Made by a program: the position numbers and the translations under genes. From positions 868,001-932,000 of the forward strand of contig NZ_CP115607.1 in the NCBI RefSeq assembly GCF_027797205.1: a stretch of 64,000 nucleotides of DNA. The letters run 5' to 3'. Source of the DNA: Campylobacter sp. VBCF_01 NA2. GTDB taxonomy: Bacteria; Campylobacterota; Campylobacteria; Campylobacterales; Campylobacteraceae. This document shows, in pieces, positions 24,748 through 33,998 of this stretch (position 1 is its first letter; every line of letters starts with the position of its first letter). Under the pieces are notes generated by a model. The model ran no database searches. It was not told the DNA's origin and worked only from the letters and a program-made list of their open reading frames with translations.

Positions 24748-26492
24748 TGTTTAGCCACCCTATAAATTTCTTCTATACTTGTTACTCCACGAGCCGCACG
24801 AATAATGCCGTCTTCAAACATATCGATAAAGCCCTCCTCTTTCGCCAAAGCTCTCATATCGTCTTTCGAGCCACCATTTGCAATCAGGCTTTGCATACGA
24901 TCTGTAATAGGCAAAATTTCACTTATCATCTCACGACCCATATAGCCTGTCTGACCACATTGATCACAACCAACTGCTTTGAAAAATTTATACTGCTCAG
25001 GTAAAAATTCTTTTAACTGATCGAGCATAGATTTTGGCACATTTGTCGGTTGTTTGCAGTGCGGGCATAGCTTACGCACAAGGCGTTGAGCCTCGACCGC
25101 AATAAGCGCACCACTGATTAAGTAACTCTCAATTCCCATATCTACAATTCTTGGTATCGCACTAACAGCGTCATTTGTGTGTAGTGTAGAAAAGACCAAG
25201 TGTCCAGTAAGAGCCGCTTGAATCGCGATTCTAAGCGTTTCTTGGTCACGAATCTCACCAATCATTATAATATCAGGGTCTTGACGCAAAATCGAGCGCA
25301 AAGCCGACGCAAATGTAAGGCCTGCTTTTTCATTAACATGGACTTGTTGTATTAAATTTACCTGATACTCAACAGGGTCTTCAACGGTAATGATTTTTGT
25401 ATCGACACTTTTGACATCGTTTAGTGCCGCATATAGTGTGGTTGATTTACCACTACCAGTTGGTCCAGTAACTAGGATAATGCCATACGGTGCGTGCATT
25501 GCATTGCTAAATTTTTTAAAGCTTTCAGGGTGCATACCAAGCTTTTCAAGGCTAATGATAACCTTAGATTTATCCAAAATACGCATAACGGTAGATTCGC
25601 CATTGATAATAGGCAGTGTAGAGATACGAAAATCGTATTCGCGCCCAGAAATCGTCATAGAAAAACGACCGTCTTGTGGTTTTCTACGCTCTGCGATGTC
25701 CATATTCGAAAGCAATTTCAAACGGCTCACAAGTGGCGGATAAATATCTTTATCAAAGATAAAAATTTCTTGCAACATACCGTCAATTCTGGTGCGCACG
25801 ACGCAGTTATTCTCAGTAGGCTCGATGTGAATATCGCTACCGCGCATAATGATTGATTGTTTTACAATCATCTCGATAAGCTGCAAAATCGCAGATGTAT
25901 CATCGCCTGTGCCACTACCGCCCGTGCTAGCCAGCTCTTTTCTAATAGTAGCGACCAAATCTTTGATACTCTCGGAAAGTTCAAGCTTAGCCATATATTT
26001 ATTTACTTGATTTGGATCGGCTACAACGATTTTTAGAAGGTGTTTGTTAAAAATCGCTTGAATTCTATCCTGTGCTTCCATATTAAACGGATCAGAAAAC
26101 GCAACATAGATATTTAAATCGTCCGCCCTTACAGGAATTACGCCAAATTTTTTAAGTTGCGCCATCGGAGCGCGCTCAGATAGTTTAAAATCGATATCAA
26201 CATCGTCTAAATTCATATAGGTTAAATTTTGCTTTTTAGCCAAAACTTGCAAAAATTCTTTTTGATCGATTGAAAATTTCTCACGGACATCTTCGTAATC
26301 GATCTGTCTGCGTTTGTAAAGCTCAGCTAAAATCAAGCAAAAATTTTCTTGACTTAAATAGTTGTCGCCGACCAAAACTTCGCCAAGGGTCAAACCAATA
26401 TCCATTTTCTCCTGAATTTCAGGGACGATAGCTTGGGTTAGGACATTATTTTTTATTAGAATTGAAACAATCTGCTCTTCTATCTTTGTCAT
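24744..26492 (-). CDS. ctsE: GspE/PilB/MshE-type secretion ATPase
   Basis: The hexameric assembly ATPase of the machine. I choose the ATG at 26492 (MTKIEEQIVSI), five bases after GGTGA, rather than the in-frame TTG at 26504. It carries an N-terminal MshEN/GspE-N-like region (about residues 1-150; TLGEVLVGDNYLSQENFCLI resembles the c-di-GMP-binding pattern but lacks the leading Arg). The ATPase core has Walker A GPTGSGKSTTLYAAL, the Asp box ITVEDPVEYQ, Walker B DPDIIMIGEIRDQETL and His box TLHTNDA. The zinc tetracysteine is CPHCKQP...CDQCGQTGYMGRE. Length 582 aa is normal. The C. jejuni homologue CtsE acts in DNA uptake. Confidence 0.93.
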   Translation of the reverse strand: MTKIEEQIVSILIKNNVLTQAIVPEIQEKMDIGLTLGEVLVGDNYLSQENFCLILAELYKRRQIDYEDVREKFSIDQKEFLQVLAKKQNLTYMNLDDVDIDFKLSERAPMAQLKKFGVIPVRADDLNIYVAFSDPFNMEAQDRIQAIFNKHLLKIVVADPNQVNKYMAKLELSESIKDLVATIRKELASTGGSGTGDDTSAILQLIEMIVKQSIIMRGSDIHIEPTENNCVVRTRIDGMLQEIFIFDKDIYPPLVSRLKLLSNMDIAERRKPQDGRFSMTISGREYDFRISTLPIINGESTVMRILDKSKVIISLEKLGMHPESFKKFSNAMHAPYGIILVTGPTGSGKSTTLYAALNDVKSVDTKIITVEDPVEYQVNLIQQVHVNEKAGLTFASALRSILRQDPDIIMIGEIRDQETLRIAIQAALTGHLVFSTLHTNDAVSAIPRIVDMGIESYLISGALIAVEAQRLVRKLCPHCKQPTNVPKSMLDQLKEFLPEQYKFFKAVGCDQCGQTGYMGREMISEILPITDRMQSLIANGGSKDDMRALAKEEGFIDMFEDGIIRAARGVTSIEEIYRVAKQ

Positions 26493-26497
26493 ATCAA

Positions 26498-27037
26498 TCA
26501 CCAATAAATTTTAATCGAGCTAAGTTTTTCACCGGCATAGATTGCCACCACCATTTTTTTTACTCCCTCTTCTTCTTTGATAAAAAGCTCGGCTTTTTCG
26601 CCGTCATCTAGGGTAAAAACATACGCATCGCCTTTTTTGGTGTATGTTTTCTCTACAAATTTATCAAAAATTTCAGACAAAATATAATTAATCTTCGGCG
26701 TTCTGATATACGAAATATCCACGCCGTCGCAAAGCGCTAAATAAAGCATTTTCTTTTGGAAAACTATGGTCGAATACAAAGAGGCATTTTCCCTAGTTTC
26801 CTTCGTTTTATACAGCATTACCATTGGCACGACTAGCTCATTTACCCTATCCATTTTTAGGCAAGCTTTCGCATAAGTGTTTGCTAGCGCCTCGTTTTGC
26901 TCCTCGATAAAGAGATTTCTAACGCTTTCTTGGCAAATTCTATTATATTGACCGATTTGATCCCAGTTTCGCACATCATCGACATTGACAGCGAAAACAG
27001 AGCCAAAAAATAGCGTTAAAAATAAAAATACTCTCAT
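26498..27037 (-). CDS. unknown exported protein of the Cts/MSHA-like operon
   Basis: A 179-aa protein beginning with a clear signal peptide (MRVFLFLTLFFGSVFA-VNVDDV), so it should act in the periplasm. The mature part is helical with conserved-looking Cys pairs (ICQESVRNL, KACLKMDR, LALCDGVD) and ends in a beta-rich segment. I do not recognise a family. It overlaps the TPR gene by 4 bases (ATGA) and ends seven bases before the gspE ATG, so it is firmly inside the operon. In MSHA-type operons the TPR protein gene is normally followed directly by the ATPase gene; this gene is an extra component. Confidence 0.75.
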   Translation of the reverse strand: MRVFLFLTLFFGSVFAVNVDDVRNWDQIGQYNRICQESVRNLFIEEQNEALANTYAKACLKMDRVNELVVPMVMLYKTKETRENASLYSTIVFQKKMLYLALCDGVDISYIRTPKINYILSEIFDKFVEKTYTKKGDAYVFTLDDGEKAELFIKEEEGVKKMVVAIYAGEKLSSIKIYW

Positions 27038-28056
27038 AGCGCACCGCTTTTGATTTGATTTATTAGATTCGCAATTTCGCCATTTTTAGCCTTAGAATTA
27101 AATGTTTCTAGCGCGTAAATAGCGTCATCTTTGCGACCTTTTTTATAATTAGCTTTGGCAAAAATTATCCAACTATTAATATTGTTTTTATCAATCTCAT
27201 TTGATGTTAAAGCCCATTTTATCGCATTGTCATAATCTTTTTTATTATAAGCTTCCTCAGCCAAGGAAAGTGAATACTCGATTTTATTTGTCGCATAAAA
27301 TTTACTCTCCAAACTCTGTCGCTCAGAGCTTAAATTTGAAGTGCGAATTTCAAGGCGAGAACTAATCGGAGCCCTATTTACAGGGGCTGGCGCGTTAGAA
27401 GCGACATTTTGTTTTGGTGGTAATGGAGCCTTACCAAAATCAATAATCTCGTTTTTCATCGGTTGGTTGAAATTTTGAGCATTTGGGTTAAAATTTGGCA
27501 CATTATTAGCCTGGTTGAAACCCTGATTAAATCCCCCGTTTGCAAAATTTTGATTAGCAAAATTTTGGTTATTGGCAGAATTTTCGTATGTGTTTGTGAT
27601 CTTAAAACCACCAGAATCCTCGCTAGATAGCACGCCCACATCGTTGATATTTAGGCTTGGGCGTTCTACATTTTGCGCTCGGTTGCTATCGTTTGCTGGG
27701 GCGCTGATATTATAATCCGCTCGTGAAATTTCGCTATTTTGCGTGGTAACCTCAGTTTGCGGGGCAGTATTTATGGTAGGCTGGACCTGCGGCGCAGGGT
27801 TTGGCACGACATCGCTTATGGTAGGTTCGTTTTGGATATTTTCGTTTATGCTAGCCATGCTGACTTTATCATCGTCTTTAAGCAACCAAAAAATCGCGCC
27901 AATCGCGATAGAAATCAAAGCCAAAAGCCCTAAAATCGTCTTGTCAAATTTAAATACAAAATTTGGCTTAGATTTCAAAAAGGAAAATTGCTTTTTGTTT
28001 TTGTTGTATTCTTCCCATTTTTTTTCTAATTCATTAACTTCGTAAAATTCAAGCAT
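27034..28056 (-). CDS. MshN-like TPR protein with one membrane anchor
   Basis: A 340-aa protein: basic cytoplasmic N-terminus, one membrane helix at about residues 36-53 (FDKTILGLLALISIAIGAIFWLL split by charge), and a long disordered Asn/Gln/Pro/Phe-rich periplasmic linker with repeated NQNFAN and GFNQ units (about residues 75-220). The C-terminus has TPR-like helices (SLAEEAYNKKDYDNAIKWAL, SWIIFAKANYKKGRKDDAIY). Architecture and place between the ExeA-type ATPase and the GspE ATPase match MshN of MSHA pili. The start overlaps the preceding gene by 8 bases. Confidence 0.7.
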   Translation of the reverse strand: MLEFYEVNELEKKWEEYNKNKKQFSFLKSKPNFVFKFDKTILGLLALISIAIGAIFWLLKDDDKVSMASINENIQNEPTISDVVPNPAPQVQPTINTAPQTEVTTQNSEISRADYNISAPANDSNRAQNVERPSLNINDVGVLSSEDSGGFKITNTYENSANNQNFANQNFANGGFNQGFNQANNVPNFNPNAQNFNQPMKNEIIDFGKAPLPPKQNVASNAPAPVNRAPISSRLEIRTSNLSSERQSLESKFYATNKIEYSLSLAEEAYNKKDYDNAIKWALTSNEIDKNNINSWIIFAKANYKKGRKDDAIYALETFNSKAKNGEIANLINQIKSGAL

Positions 28057-28879
28057 CGATTATCCCCGTGCCAATGGCTGCCATTTCTATTATTTTATTA
28101 TTGATTTGAGCAAAACTAATCTCTGTTGGCTTATTTGCCTCGTAATACTCAAACAGCTCATACATTTTATACATTAATTTGTTTATGTTTCTCATATTTC
28201 CGTCGGTTAAATTTAGGATTAAATCAAAATTGTCATCGCTAAACATAAAATAATATTGCTGAAAACCATGAAAAACTAATTTTTTTTCTATATACAGCTT
28301 TACCTCGCCTAAATTTGAGTTTGGAAGCTCGATACTCTCCCAAATTCTGGTTTTAAAATAATCTTTGGCAAGGCGATCTTCTTCGTCTGTTTTATGCACT
28401 GTAAATAAAAATTTAAATAACCTAGAATCCGCCATTAATCTAATTTTTTCAATCAAATTTCCAGGATAAAGCTGAGCTTCATCGAGCAAGATTACCACCT
28501 GCTCCACGGCTGCACCTCCACCTGTAATCCCAAGTCTTTCGCGATAAACTCTCATAAAATTTTCGTAGTTATCGATTGGTGCAACTGGGTTAGAGTGGAA
28601 AATTTGAGAATATAGCTCTAAAAAAAACTCTTTTTCATCAAAAAAAGGTTGTGGCATAAAAACTACTTTAACCTTTTTTTCCAAATCGACCTTGATTTTA
28701 TTTAGTAAAAAGGTCTTTCCGCAACCCGGTTTGCCATAAAACAAAATCAGTTTAAGCGGTTTTTGTAGGGCATTTAAAATTTTATGGTATGCAAGAGTTG
28801 ATTTATCGAGATTAACGAAGTCTGAGACTTCGTTATCTTCGATAAATATCTCTTTAATAGAGGTATAAGTGTTACTCAT
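28049..28879 (-). CDS. ctsP: ExeA/MshM-type AAA ATPase
   Basis: A 276-aa cytoplasmic AAA protein with Walker A LFYGKPGCGKTFLLNK near residue 45, Walker B VVILLDEAQLYP near 130 and a C-terminal helical lid (YYFMFSDDNFDLILNLTDGNMRNINKLM). ExeA/MshM-type ATPases accompany secretin assembly in type II secretion and MSHA pili. In C. jejuni the Walker-box protein CtsP at this position is required for transformation. The ATG shares one base with the secretin stop codon, and the end overlaps the TPR gene. Confidence 0.82.
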   Translation of the reverse strand: MSNTYTSIKEIFIEDNEVSDFVNLDKSTLAYHKILNALQKPLKLILFYGKPGCGKTFLLNKIKVDLEKKVKVVFMPQPFFDEKEFFLELYSQIFHSNPVAPIDNYENFMRVYRERLGITGGGAAVEQVVILLDEAQLYPGNLIEKIRLMADSRLFKFLFTVHKTDEEDRLAKDYFKTRIWESIELPNSNLGEVKLYIEKKLVFHGFQQYYFMFSDDNFDLILNLTDGNMRNINKLMYKMYELFEYYEANKPTEISFAQINNKIIEMAAIGTGIIDA

Positions 28880-30459
28880 TATTTTTCATAAATTGATTTT
28901 GAGTAACCAAGCTCTTTTAGCGATGTAGCCAAAGGAGCACCTGTATTGTCGATAATATGCGGAGTTACGACGAAAATAAGCTCAGTTGTGCTTAAAACAT
29001 CAGCTGTGCTTTTGAATAAATTTCCTACAAGAGGAATTTCAGCCAAAATCGGAACTCTTGTATTATTTTTAGATTTTGTTTGACCAATCAAACCACCAAG
29101 GATTACAGTATCGCCATCATCAACCCAAACTACACTTGAAAGTTTCTTTTGAAGTGTATCGGGAGCGATATTTCTAGGTGTGGTAGTTTTCACATCATCT
29201 TCTGCGTATTTAAAGCTACTCAAAGACGGATTGATTCTAAGCATAATTCTATTATCATCTGAAATTTCTGGCAAGATATTTAACAAAATACCGATAAAAA
29301 TAGAGTATTGTGTTTGATCAGATGTGACAGAGCTACCATCACTTGCCGCAGTTAGAGAAGTAGCACTTTCTAGCAATAAATAGTTGATAGTATCACCAAC
29401 AGAAATAATCGCTGGTTGGTTATTCATAGTAGTTACCTTAGGGCTAGATACGACCTTTGTTTTACCCTTAGTCTCCAAGAAGTTAATCATACCATCAATG
29501 CTGAAATTCAAGTTCGCGCCGATAGCCCAAGCACCGTTGCTAGTGCTTGTTTTGCCAGACCATTGATTAGTAGTACCGCCAGTAGTAGTTCCGACATTTA
29601 ACGCAGCATTACCACCAGTGCCATTTGTAATAGTTCTGCCAACTGAATTTCCGAAATTAAACAAACTAGCTGTTCCAGCATTGTCTATGTAAGTATTGAA
29701 ACCAAGTTGGAATTTACTCCAATCGATACCTGTTGTGTATTCATTGTGCAACTCGACAGAAATAATATTTACATCAAGCAATACCTGTCTGCCAAGGCGT
29801 TTTTGCATACTTTTCAAATAGCTATCAACACGAGCAATTTGAGATTTTGTAGCAGTTACAGTAATCAAACCAGCATTTTGATTGATAATAGGAGCTACGG
29901 CTACATATTTTTCTGTGCCGTTATTTAAAATACTAGTGATATCATCGCTAATTTTTTCCCAAAAATCAAATTTCTCAGTAGATGTAATTTTATTATCATC
30001 TAATTTAGCATCATCAATATCATCACCTACCTCGATAGGAGCTGAATCAACAGAAGCTTTCGTAGTAGCCACTCCCTCTCTTACAGAAGTGATATAATCT
30101 ACCTTAAATGTCTTTGTCTCTAATGCAGAAATTTTAAGAACATTGTTTGAGTAATCATAGCTAAGGTTGTTTTCTTTAATCAATAAATCAAAAACCTCTC
30201 TTAATGACATATCTTTAATGCTAACACCTTGAAGCTCTTTTGCAAGCTCTTCTTGTGCCATAGCATCTTTTGCAACGACAGAAAATCTACACATATCAGA
30301 TAATTGTGTTAGCATTTCATTTAGCGTTACAACATCATTAACCTTAATATTCAAAGCCTTTCTATCGCAGTTTGAAGCAGCAGATAAACCTGTGACACCA
30401 AGCGATAATGCAAGCATAGCAGCTAAGCTAAGTTTCTTACTTGTATGTAATAGTGACAT
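28879..30459 (-). CDS. ctsD: outer-membrane secretin (MshL/PilQ/GspD family)
   Basis: A 526-aa secretin with signal peptide (residues 1 to about 28, ending LSAASNC). The N-domain covers about residues 34-115 (VTLNEMLTQLSDMCRFSVV, a STN-like fold) and the secretin domain about 250-510: VLLDVNIISVELHNEYTTGIDW, KVVSSPKVTTMNNQPAIISVG and VVWVDDGDTVILGGLIGQTK, ending PLVGNLFKS...STTELIFVVTPHII. It forms the outer-membrane pore of the uptake/pilus machine. The start lies 23 bases inside the PilP-like gene. The C. jejuni equivalent is CtsD. Confidence 0.92.
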   Translation of the reverse strand: MSLLHTSKKLSLAAMLALSLGVTGLSAASNCDRKALNIKVNDVVTLNEMLTQLSDMCRFSVVAKDAMAQEELAKELQGVSIKDMSLREVFDLLIKENNLSYDYSNNVLKISALETKTFKVDYITSVREGVATTKASVDSAPIEVGDDIDDAKLDDNKITSTEKFDFWEKISDDITSILNNGTEKYVAVAPIINQNAGLITVTATKSQIARVDSYLKSMQKRLGRQVLLDVNIISVELHNEYTTGIDWSKFQLGFNTYIDNAGTASLFNFGNSVGRTITNGTGGNAALNVGTTTGGTTNQWSGKTSTSNGAWAIGANLNFSIDGMINFLETKGKTKVVSSPKVTTMNNQPAIISVGDTINYLLLESATSLTAASDGSSVTSDQTQYSIFIGILLNILPEISDDNRIMLRINPSLSSFKYAEDDVKTTTPRNIAPDTLQKKLSSVVWVDDGDTVILGGLIGQTKSKNNTRVPILAEIPLVGNLFKSTADVLSTTELIFVVTPHIIDNTGAPLATSLKELGYSKSIYEK

Positions 30460-30874
30460 TTTGATTTCCTTGTTTTAGTTTTAATTCGATTTTATTATCT
30501 TCGTTATTAGCGACAATAACGCTATTGCCAGTTATTTGGACAATTTTATATGAACCGATATAATCACCTAGTCCATACCATTTGTCATTTAATTTAACTT
30601 TATTGCCCATGATACCAAGCAACTGATAACCTAAACCTTCTGTTTTTTTCACCACAGGCTCAGCAGGACCAGTATTAGCCTCTCTCGGATAAAACGGATC
30701 TGGCAAAGATGCGATTTGAGAATCACTAAGACCGACCCTTGGCTTGTTTAGGTTAGAAAACATACCATTATATCTATCTTGAAATGCTCTTACTTCATCA
30801 GATAGACCCTTAGGCTCATCTGCTCCAAAAAGCACACTAGACAAAACAAACGAACATAAAATTATCTTTTTCAT
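30437..30874 (-). CDS. ctsR: PilP/MshK-like periplasmic protein
   Basis: A 145-aa exported protein with signal peptide MKKIILCSFVLSSVLFGADE, a linker, and a small beta-domain (QLLGIMGNKVKLNDKWYGLG, YKIVQITGNSVIVANNEDNK, IELKLKQGNQNVTITY) that looks like the SH3/HR-type fold of GspC/PilP/MshK proteins. These proteins link the inner-membrane complex to the secretin. The position directly before the secretin gene and after the PilO-like gene supports this role. The C. jejuni gene in this position is ctsR; the symbol rests on gene order. It overlaps the previous gene by 4 bases. Confidence 0.65.
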   Translation of the reverse strand: MKKIILCSFVLSSVLFGADEPKGLSDEVRAFQDRYNGMFSNLNKPRVGLSDSQIASLPDPFYPREANTGPAEPVVKKTEGLGYQLLGIMGNKVKLNDKWYGLGDYIGSYKIVQITGNSVIVANNEDNKIELKLKQGNQNVTITYK

Positions 30875-31527
30875 TTGTAATTCACTCCCCAGATAGACAT
30901 ACCAACCGTGCCACCAATTTTACCTTCCTCGGTGCCATTGATATCCATCTTATTAACATCTACAATCATTTCTGATTGTTCGATTAAATTTACATATCTA
31001 ACAACATTTTGAAAAGCACCTTCGAATTTAACATCGATATTCAACAATGCTTCTGGTTTGAATACATTTTTAGCACTCGGCTCTTTTTTAGAGCTAGTAA
31101 TGCTATGAATTTTGATATTATTATTCTCGGCCAATGTTGTTAAACTATCCATAAAGGTAGCCCAGTTTTTCTCATTGTATGTTAGCTTTGAAATCTCTGT
31201 CAATTTTACATCTAAATAGTTGATTTTATTAACAGCATTTTCCAAATTTGTCTCTTCGCGTTTTAAAACAGCTCTTTCTTGTGCAACTTTGCCAGTAGGA
31301 TTACCGTTAAAGTCAGTATCATACTCTCTTTGTGATTTTTCCAATTTATCAGTCGCGCTAGCTAAATTGCTTTCACTCTCTTCTAAATATGGCACAGAGT
31401 ATGTGCTCAACGCAAAGTAAGCAATAACCGCTGCCAAAGCCAAGCCCATATATAAATATGTGTTGGCGCTATTTCCTTTGGCTGCAAACCATTCATCAAT
31501 TTGATCTAATGAACCTTTTTTTCTCAT
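30871..31527 (-). CDS. PilO/MshJ-like inner-membrane protein
   Basis: A 218-aa bitopic protein: short cytoplasmic N-terminus, one helix at about residues 24-44 (YLYMGLALAAVIAYFALSTY), a coiled coil at about 50-110 (LEESESNLASATDKLEKSQRE onwards), and a ferredoxin-like periplasmic domain (MDSLTTLAENNNIKIHSITS, FEGAFQNVVRYVNLIEQSE). That is the plan of PilO/GspM/MshJ alignment-complex proteins. It shares one base with the PilMN-like gene upstream and overlaps the PilP-like gene downstream. Confidence 0.7.
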   Translation of the reverse strand: MRKKGSLDQIDEWFAAKGNSANTYLYMGLALAAVIAYFALSTYSVPYLEESESNLASATDKLEKSQREYDTDFNGNPTGKVAQERAVLKREETNLENAVNKINYLDVKLTEISKLTYNEKNWATFMDSLTTLAENNNIKIHSITSSKKEPSAKNVFKPEALLNIDVKFEGAFQNVVRYVNLIEQSEMIVDVNKMDINGTEEGKIGGTVGMSIWGVNYK

Positions 31528-33047
31528 TAGCGCACCTCCACACTTATATTACTATCATAAACGACACTGTCATCTTTGCCTTGCAAGACGATTGTTTCAG
31601 TATATACGCCATATTTTGCTTTTTGGCTTATATCTTCTAGCAACTCTGTCATTTGCTTGTCATTTTTAGTATGAACTTCTACGGTAATATTTCTATCATC
31701 GTTGCCTATTCTTACCAATTTTCCTCTGTTTTTAACAATCATATTAGTAAGGTCAAATACAGACATACCTTTCATAGCATACTCATTTTTCTTACTAAAA
31801 ATTTCGTTAATCAAACTACTACGATCGCCTAATTCTTTATTTCTTACGCCAAATTCCTCTTTAACTTTGGCAGTTTTATCTCTGGCTTCTTTGACTTGCG
31901 CTCTTGCAGGCACAAGCTCTGATTCTAGCCCCTCATACTCTACTGTTTTCTCATCAGCTATCATATTGTTGTAATAACCATAGCCAAATTGATACGCAGG
32001 GTAAGCAGCACCAAGCAACAAACCACCCAAAACATAGCCAATCAATTTACCGCTATATCTTTGATTTAATGGTGGCGGGCGCATAAATGGTGAGTAGTTG
32101 TGATCATCATCTGGCTCAGCCAAGTATTGTTGTCCGGCTAAAAACATCAAAGTATCTAGTTGAGTAAGCGGATAATCTTTCGCATTAATCGCTACGCTAA
32201 AATTGAAATCTTTGTAGTCAATTTTTAGATTATTTTCTACAAAAACCTCGATAGCAGGGATTTTGCCGATATCTGTGCCGATATAAATACTTTGAATATT
32301 TATGTTATAGACCTTAGATATACCGTTCAAAACATCGTTGATATAGTAGAACATATCATCGAAAATTTGAATCATATAATCTCTCTCAGCTGGATTTTCT
32401 AAATTTATACCTTGTGTTGCAAGTAATTTAAAGAATTCAGCCTCTTCCATTCTGTTTCCGACCAATTCAGAAAATTTGTCGTGCAAGAATTTGAGATTGT
32501 ATCTAAGCTGTCTTGATTGAAAATATTCACCGTTTTGATAGACGACCAAAAACGCGTCATCTCTTTGCAGATAAACAAAACAATCAATTCCGTCTCTTGT
32601 CAAAATTCCACGAGCATAGAGATTTTCGTAAAGAAACGGTGCCATAGCGACATAATCGATGTAGTTTGTGCGAGCTGCGATAGCATCAAATTCAGCAGTT
32701 AATTTTGTGTTATCGACGACGAATACATTAAATACTCTATCATCGCTGTTAGCACCGATAACTTCGCTATATGTAATTTTATAATCCAGAGCAGTGTCAA
32801 GACCTAGCTCCTCATAAACCTTAACGACGATAGTGTCTAACAAATCGTCATCCGCGACAGTCTTGCTTATTTCGACTGTTGTTGTCATTACATCCTTATA
32901 AGGTACATAAGAAATGTAAGTCTCTTTCGCACGATTTGATTTAGAAAAATCGTGTTCAAAAACTTCATTTTCACTTAGACCGAATATGGTTTGCGTGACT
33001 TTGTTGATTGCAACAACCGAAGTAGCATTTTTACTATTTCTTGCCAT
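31527..33047 (-). CDS. PilM-PilN fusion-type protein (GspL/MshI-like)
   Basis: A 506-aa bitopic protein. Residues 1 to about 340 form a cytoplasmic domain with an actin-like/PilM pattern (FVYLQRDDAFLVVYQNGEYF, YNINIQSIYIGTD). A membrane helix follows at about 352-373 (LIGYVLGGLLLGAAYPAYQF), then a coiled coil and a small alpha/beta periplasmic domain (NMIVKNRGKLVRIGNDDRN), as in GspL or a PilM-PilN fusion. It is the first gene of the operon, with its own strong promoter at 33086-33114 and GGAG before the ATG. It should connect the ATPase to the periplasmic alignment complex. Confidence 0.72.
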   Translation of the reverse strand: MARNSKNATSVVAINKVTQTIFGLSENEVFEHDFSKSNRAKETYISYVPYKDVMTTTVEISKTVADDDLLDTIVVKVYEELGLDTALDYKITYSEVIGANSDDRVFNVFVVDNTKLTAEFDAIAARTNYIDYVAMAPFLYENLYARGILTRDGIDCFVYLQRDDAFLVVYQNGEYFQSRQLRYNLKFLHDKFSELVGNRMEEAEFFKLLATQGINLENPAERDYMIQIFDDMFYYINDVLNGISKVYNINIQSIYIGTDIGKIPAIEVFVENNLKIDYKDFNFSVAINAKDYPLTQLDTLMFLAGQQYLAEPDDDHNYSPFMRPPPLNQRYSGKLIGYVLGGLLLGAAYPAYQFGYGYYNNMIADEKTVEYEGLESELVPARAQVKEARDKTAKVKEEFGVRNKELGDRSSLINEIFSKKNEYAMKGMSVFDLTNMIVKNRGKLVRIGNDDRNITVEVHTKNDKQMTELLEDISQKAKYGVYTETIVLQGKDDSVVYDSNISVEVR

Positions 33048-33085
33048 AACACTCCACTTCTTTAAATGAAATTAAATATCTACGA

Positions 33086-33114
33086 ATAATAATAAAAATA
33101 AAATGAAATGTCAA
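33086..33114 (-). promoter_or_regulatory. sigma70 promoter of the Cts/MSHA-like operon
   Basis: On the minus strand TTGACA (33109-33114, overlapping the era stop), a 17-base spacer and TATTAT (33086-33091). The -35 is perfect and the -10 differs at one base. It lies about 40 bases before the first gene of the operon, allowing expression apart from era. Confidence 0.7.
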
Positions 33115-33980
33115 TAGATAAAGTGCCTTTTTACGCCATTTTCATCATTTTTCCACCCTTTTTTTACCAAAACTATTAACTTTAAGTAAATTTTAATGTT
33201 TTTAAAGGCAGAAATTATTTTTTTTCCTCTAATTCCTATTCTCTTAATTGTTTCACCATTTTTGCCAATTAAAATTTCTTTATGAGAGTTTGTGTCGGTA
33301 ATAATCTGGGCATAAATTGAGATTAAATTTGGCTTTTCTATCACTTTTTCGATTAAAACATCGCTCGAATACGGCACCTCGCTATTGGTATTTTCAAAAA
33401 TAGATTGCAGGATAAATTCGCGATAAATATCTTTTTCGTTTGTAGTGCTTAAAATTTCAGGATCGTAAAAATACTCATGCTCGGGCAGAAATTTGCAAAT
33501 TTCGTCCAAAATTTGGCGTTTGTAAATATTTTTTTTGATACTAACTGGAATTATGGCTTCAAATTTATCTTGAAATTTTTGATATTCAAGCAGTTTTTTA
33601 ACGATTTTTTCGTCATTTACTTCATCTATTTTAGTCAAAATCACGATATGTTTGGCAGTGGGATTTAGCTCGACAAATTTCGCGTAGTTTTCCACGCTAT
33701 CATGCACAGGCGCTAAAAACAGCGTCAAATCGCCGTCCCCAATGGCTTTGAGCGCCACTTCGACCATAAGCTTATTCATCAGCTTCTCGCTCTCGTGAAG
33801 TCCTGGGGTATCAACAAAGATGATTTGATCATCTCCATGCATAACTATGCCATTGATTTTACGGCGTGTGGCGTTGATTTTGTGCGAGACAAGCGAAATT
33901 TGCTCACCCAAAAGATAGTTTAAAAACGAGCTTTTCCCAGCGTTCGTGCGTCCGATAAGTGTAACAAATCCGCTTTTCAT
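33111..33980 (-). CDS. era: GTPase Era
   Basis: Era is the essential GTPase for 16S rRNA maturation and 30S assembly. I start at the ATG at 33980 ([20 protein letters not shown]), the usual N-terminus, not at the TTG 15 bases upstream. Motifs: G1 GRTNAGKS, G3 VDTPGLHE, G4 LTKIDE, and a C-terminal KH domain with [20 protein letters not shown]. Length 289 aa is normal. It follows hslU after 18 bases. Confidence 0.95.
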   Translation of the reverse strand: MKSGFVTLIGRTNAGKSSFLNYLLGEQISLVSHKINATRRKINGIVMHGDDQIIFVDTPGLHESEKLMNKLMVEVALKAIGDGDLTLFLAPVHDSVENYAKFVELNPTAKHIVILTKIDEVNDEKIVKKLLEYQKFQDKFEAIIPVSIKKNIYKRQILDEICKFLPEHEYFYDPEILSTTNEKDIYREFILQSIFENTNSEVPYSSDVLIEKVIEKPNLISIYAQIITDTNSHKEILIGKNGETIKRIGIRGKKIISAFKNIKIYLKLIVLVKKGWKNDENGVKRHFIY

Positions 33981-33998
33981 CGAAATTACCCGCAAAAT

